Assembly (NCBI GenBank): GCA_043721855.1
Contig: JAYSPY010000129.1
Coordinates: 1 to 64,000, forward strand
Length of the DNA stretch: 64,000 nucleotides
Reading direction: 5' to 3'
Source: JACMNW01 sp043721855
GTDB taxonomy: Bacteria > Pseudomonadota > Alphaproteobacteria > Rhodobacterales > Rhodobacteraceae
Position 1 is the stretch's first letter. Every line of letters starts with the position of its first letter. Position numbers and translations under genes: made by a program. Shown one piece after another: positions 62,016 to 64,000 of the stretch. The notes beneath the pieces are model-generated. The model saw only the letters and a program-made list of their open reading frames with translations, ran no database searches and had not been told where the DNA came from.

Positions 62016-63005
62016 CTATGCAAGCGCGGCAGCGGCAAGAAACAGCGCAGGGATCAGGCCCGCATTGCGGTTGGAGCGGAAGATTGCCAAGCAATTCGCG
62101 GGGTTATTGGTATCAAGCCGCGCCATTTGCCACAAAAGATGACCGCCAAATGCCCAGACCCCGCAAAGCGCCAGAACCAGTTCAATGGCGGATGCATGGT
62201 CAAGCAGTGCCAGCAGAATCGCCATGGTCAGCCCCAGAATGCTCAGCAAGGCAAAGCCGCGCAGCCATGGCCGGGCATGATCACCAAACAGTCTTGCGGT
62301 GGATTTGACGCCAATCAGCGCATCATCATCCACATCCTGGTAAGCATAGATTGTGTCGTAAAACAGCGTCCAGGCGATGCCCGAAGCGTATAACAGCACG
62401 GCAGGCAGGGCGAGGCTGCCGGAATGTGCGGTCCATGCAAAAAGCGCACCCCAATTGAAGGCGAGGCCTAAAAAAACTTGGGGCCACCATGTGAAGCGTT
62501 TGGCAAAGGGGTAGACGGCAACAAGCCCCAGCGAGGCGATGCCAAGGATCACAGCCATGCCGTTGTAAGTGAAAAGAATGGCGGCGGCGACAAGGGCTTG
62601 GGCAATCATCCAGATGGCGGCTTGTTTCGGGGTCACTTGGCCGGACGGCAGGGGTCTGCTTTTGGTGCGGGCAACGCTAGCGTCGATATGGCGGTCGGTG
62701 AGGTCATTCCACGTGCAGCCCGCCCCGCGCATCAAGAACGCCCCAAGCGCGCAGCCAAGTGCTATCCACGTATCCCAAAGTTTGAAGCCATGCGGATCGG
62801 CGGCTATGGCAAGTGCGAGGCCCCAGAAGCAGGGGATCAGCAAAAGCCAGGTGCCGATGGGGCGGTCTGCGCGTGACAGGCGCAGGTAGGGGCGGGTAGC
62901 GGCAGGTGCAAATCGGTCAACCCAGTTTTGCGCAGGCGCGTCGAATACCGGGATATCGCGCATATCAAGCGGTGCTGCCTCTGGCGTTCGGGGAGGTTGG
63001 TGCAT
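62016..63005 (-). CDS. ubiA: 4-hydroxybenzoate octaprenyltransferase
   Basis: 329 residues, eight to nine helices. Two Asp-rich motifs bind Mg-prenyl diphosphate: NDLTDRHID near residue 100 and YDTIYAYQDVDDD near 213. Attaches the polyprenyl tail to 4-hydroxybenzoate in ubiquinone synthesis. Start at 63005 (MHQPPRTPEAAPLD); upstream in-frame sequence is unlike the family. Start lies 12 bp from the divergent rsmE start. Confidence 0.94.
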   Translation of the reverse strand: MHQPPRTPEAAPLDMRDIPVFDAPAQNWVDRFAPAATRPYLRLSRADRPIGTWLLLIPCFWGLALAIAADPHGFKLWDTWIALGCALGAFLMRGAGCTWNDLTDRHIDASVARTKSRPLPSGQVTPKQAAIWMIAQALVAAAILFTYNGMAVILGIASLGLVAVYPFAKRFTWWPQVFLGLAFNWGALFAWTAHSGSLALPAVLLYASGIAWTLFYDTIYAYQDVDDDALIGVKSTARLFGDHARPWLRGFALLSILGLTMAILLALLDHASAIELVLALCGVWAFGGHLLWQMARLDTNNPANCLAIFRSNRNAGLIPALFLAAAALA

Positions 63006-63017
63006 AAGTTCCGATCC

Positions 63018-63752
63018 ATGGCTGATGCAAAGATAAGACTGTTTGTAGAGCACGCGCTTGGTGCGGGGCAACCTGTTCCGCTGACGGAAGGTCAGGCGCA
63101 TTACCTTTTCGGGGTGATGCGGCTGGGGGTGGGGGCGGCGGTGTTGCTGTTCAACGGGCGCAGCGGCGAATGGCGCGCTGATGTGGCCGAGGCGGGCAAG
63201 CGCGGCGGTAGTCTGGTGTGCAGCGTGCAGACCAAGCCGTTGCAGTTGCCGCCCGATCTGTGGCTGATGTTTGCGCCCATCAAAAAGGCGCGCACGGATT
63301 TTATTGTGGAAAAGGCGGTGGAGATGGGTGTGGCGCGGATTTTGCCCGTGCAGACCCAGCACACCCATGCGGACAGGATCAGGCAGGACAAATTGCAAGC
63401 CCATGCGATGGAGGCGGCCGAGCAATGCGGGGCCACCGTGGTGCCGCAGGTGGCGGAATTGGCGGGGCTGGAGCGGGTTTTGGCAGGTTGGGATAGCGCG
63501 CGGCGGATTTTGTGGTGCGATGAGGGATTGGTCGCAGGCTCTTGCGCCCTGACGGGCCGCATCGCTGGGCGTGGCGCTGCCTGGGCGATCCTGATTGGGC
63601 CGGAGGGCGGGTTTTCAATGCAGGAACAGGACCGGTTGCGCGCAATGGCGTGCGTGGTGCCGATATCGCTGGGCCCGCGGATTTTGCGGGCGGATACGGC
63701 GGCGGTGGCGGCGTTGACGCTGTGGCAAGCGGCTTTGGGGGATTGGGCGTGA
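63018..63752 (+). CDS. rsmE: 16S rRNA (uracil1498-N3)-methyltransferase
   Basis: 244 residues: RLFVEHALGAGQ and HYLFGVMRL at the start (PUA-like), IKKARTDFIVEKAVEMGV, LIGPEGGFS and LGPRILRADTAAVAAL (SPOUT knot). Methylates N3 of U1498 in 16S rRNA. ATG 63018; divergent and only 12 bp from ubiA. Its stop overlaps the next GTG start. Confidence 0.95.
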   Translation: MADAKIRLFVEHALGAGQPVPLTEGQAHYLFGVMRLGVGAAVLLFNGRSGEWRADVAEAGKRGGSLVCSVQTKPLQLPPDLWLMFAPIKKARTDFIVEKAVEMGVARILPVQTQHTHADRIRQDKLQAHAMEAAEQCGATVVPQVAELAGLERVLAGWDSARRILWCDEGLVAGSCALTGRIAGRGAAWAILIGPEGGFSMQEQDRLRAMACVVPISLGPRILRADTAAVAALTLWQAALGDWA

Positions 63753-64000
63753 ATTTGGTCCGACCCGAAGTGACAGCCGCCATCTGGCGCGGGCGCGAGG
63801 CGATTGCGGCGCTTTGTGTGGTGGCGCTTGGGCTGTGGTTTGTATGGCTGGGGGGGTATCTTTTGGTGCCTTCAGGGCTTGGTGTTGCGGGTATAGGGGC
63901 TGCTTGGGGGCTGCATGCGCTGCGCCGGTTGCGCTTTGCGCAAAAGGTCGCGGCACCCGGTATGGTCGAGGTGGACGAGGGGCAGGTGGGCTATCTTGGG
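63749..64000 (+). CDS. Conserved membrane protein (partial, runs off window)
   Basis: GTG at 63749 overlaps the rsmE stop (GTGA). The 84 visible residues begin MNLVRPEVTAAIWRGRE and have two hydrophobic segments (about 20-38 and 41-56), then RRLRFAQKVAAPGMVEVDEGQVGYLG. Small two-helix proteins of this kind follow rsmE in relatives. Function unknown. Confidence 0.7.
   Translation, partial: MNLVRPEVTAAIWRGREAIAALCVVALGLWFVWLGGYLLVPSGLGVAGIGAAWGLHALRRLRFAQKVAAPGMVEVDEGQVGYLG

Noticed and set aside
1..64000. tRNA, rRNA, insertion sequences, prophage
   Set aside because: No T-loop/anticodon patterns, transposase motifs or phage structural genes were seen by eye; a tRNAscan or IS search would settle this.

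Overview
The window reads as chromosome of an alphaproteobacterium of the Rhodobacteraceae (Roseobacter-like). Evidence: GC-rich coding, the order ffh-aroQ-rpsP-bluB-rimM-trmD-rplS-rpmE, a stand-alone Fo operon (atpI-B-E-F'-F) apart from F1, a MipZ-type ParA protein, a DUF5928-type GT14 glycosyltransferase, a DUF1285/MoxR divergent pair and a form I aerobic CO dehydrogenase cluster. No rRNA, tRNA, CRISPR array or intact mobile element was recognised.

Layout. 1-6.7 kb (minus strand): LysR regulator, coxC (MHYT-LytTR), coxM, coxS, coxL and a partial coxD, in the canonical form I order; CoxL carries the AYRCSFR active-site loop. 7-15 kb: SRP and ribosome/tRNA maturation genes, bluB, small membrane proteins and a frameshifted GAF histidine kinase. 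15.6-20 kb: mipZ, matB, an atypical islet with an AbiJ-like HEPN candidate, and an ArsR regulator. 20-25.3 kb: the Fo operon, a FadR-type regulator, an OmpA lipoprotein and an AraC-MGMT fusion. 25.3-35 kb: nth-adenosine kinase, a divergent sulfotransferase/glycosyltransferase pair, HIT and DUF1203 proteins, polA, an NDUFS6-like zinc protein, a hydroxypyruvate-isomerase-like protein and DUF1285. 35-41.9 kb: a tight MoxR-DUF58-DUF4159-membrane protein operon. 42-46.8 kb: glycolate oxidase glcD-E-(small membrane protein)-F. 46.9-50.9 kb: a trypsin-like protease, Hsp20 behind a heat-shock promoter and ROSE-like thermometer, and an ECF sigma/VWA pair. 51-53.9 kb: a decayed phytase-like gene and 1.27 kb of non-coding DNA with iteron-like repeats. 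53.9-64 kb: CNNM/CorC protein, cspA, a cupin gene broken by an amber codon, yghU, gabD and an esterase around a perfect 22-bp palindrome, a coiled-coil/OmpA pair, and ubiA/rsmE with start codons 12 bp apart.

How they fit: CO oxidation (cox), glycolate oxidation (glc), succinate semialdehyde oxidation (gabD), malonate activation (matB) and ATP synthase fit a marine-type mixed heterotroph. Points most worth a second look: a LytTR-type direct repeat before coxM; an AT-rich palindrome family with one copy inside polA; the ROSE-like element before hsp20; the HEPN islet; the iteron-like array; the operator between gabD and the esterase; and three broken genes (kinase, phytase-like, cupin), two of the kinase lesions being single-base changes in homopolymers.
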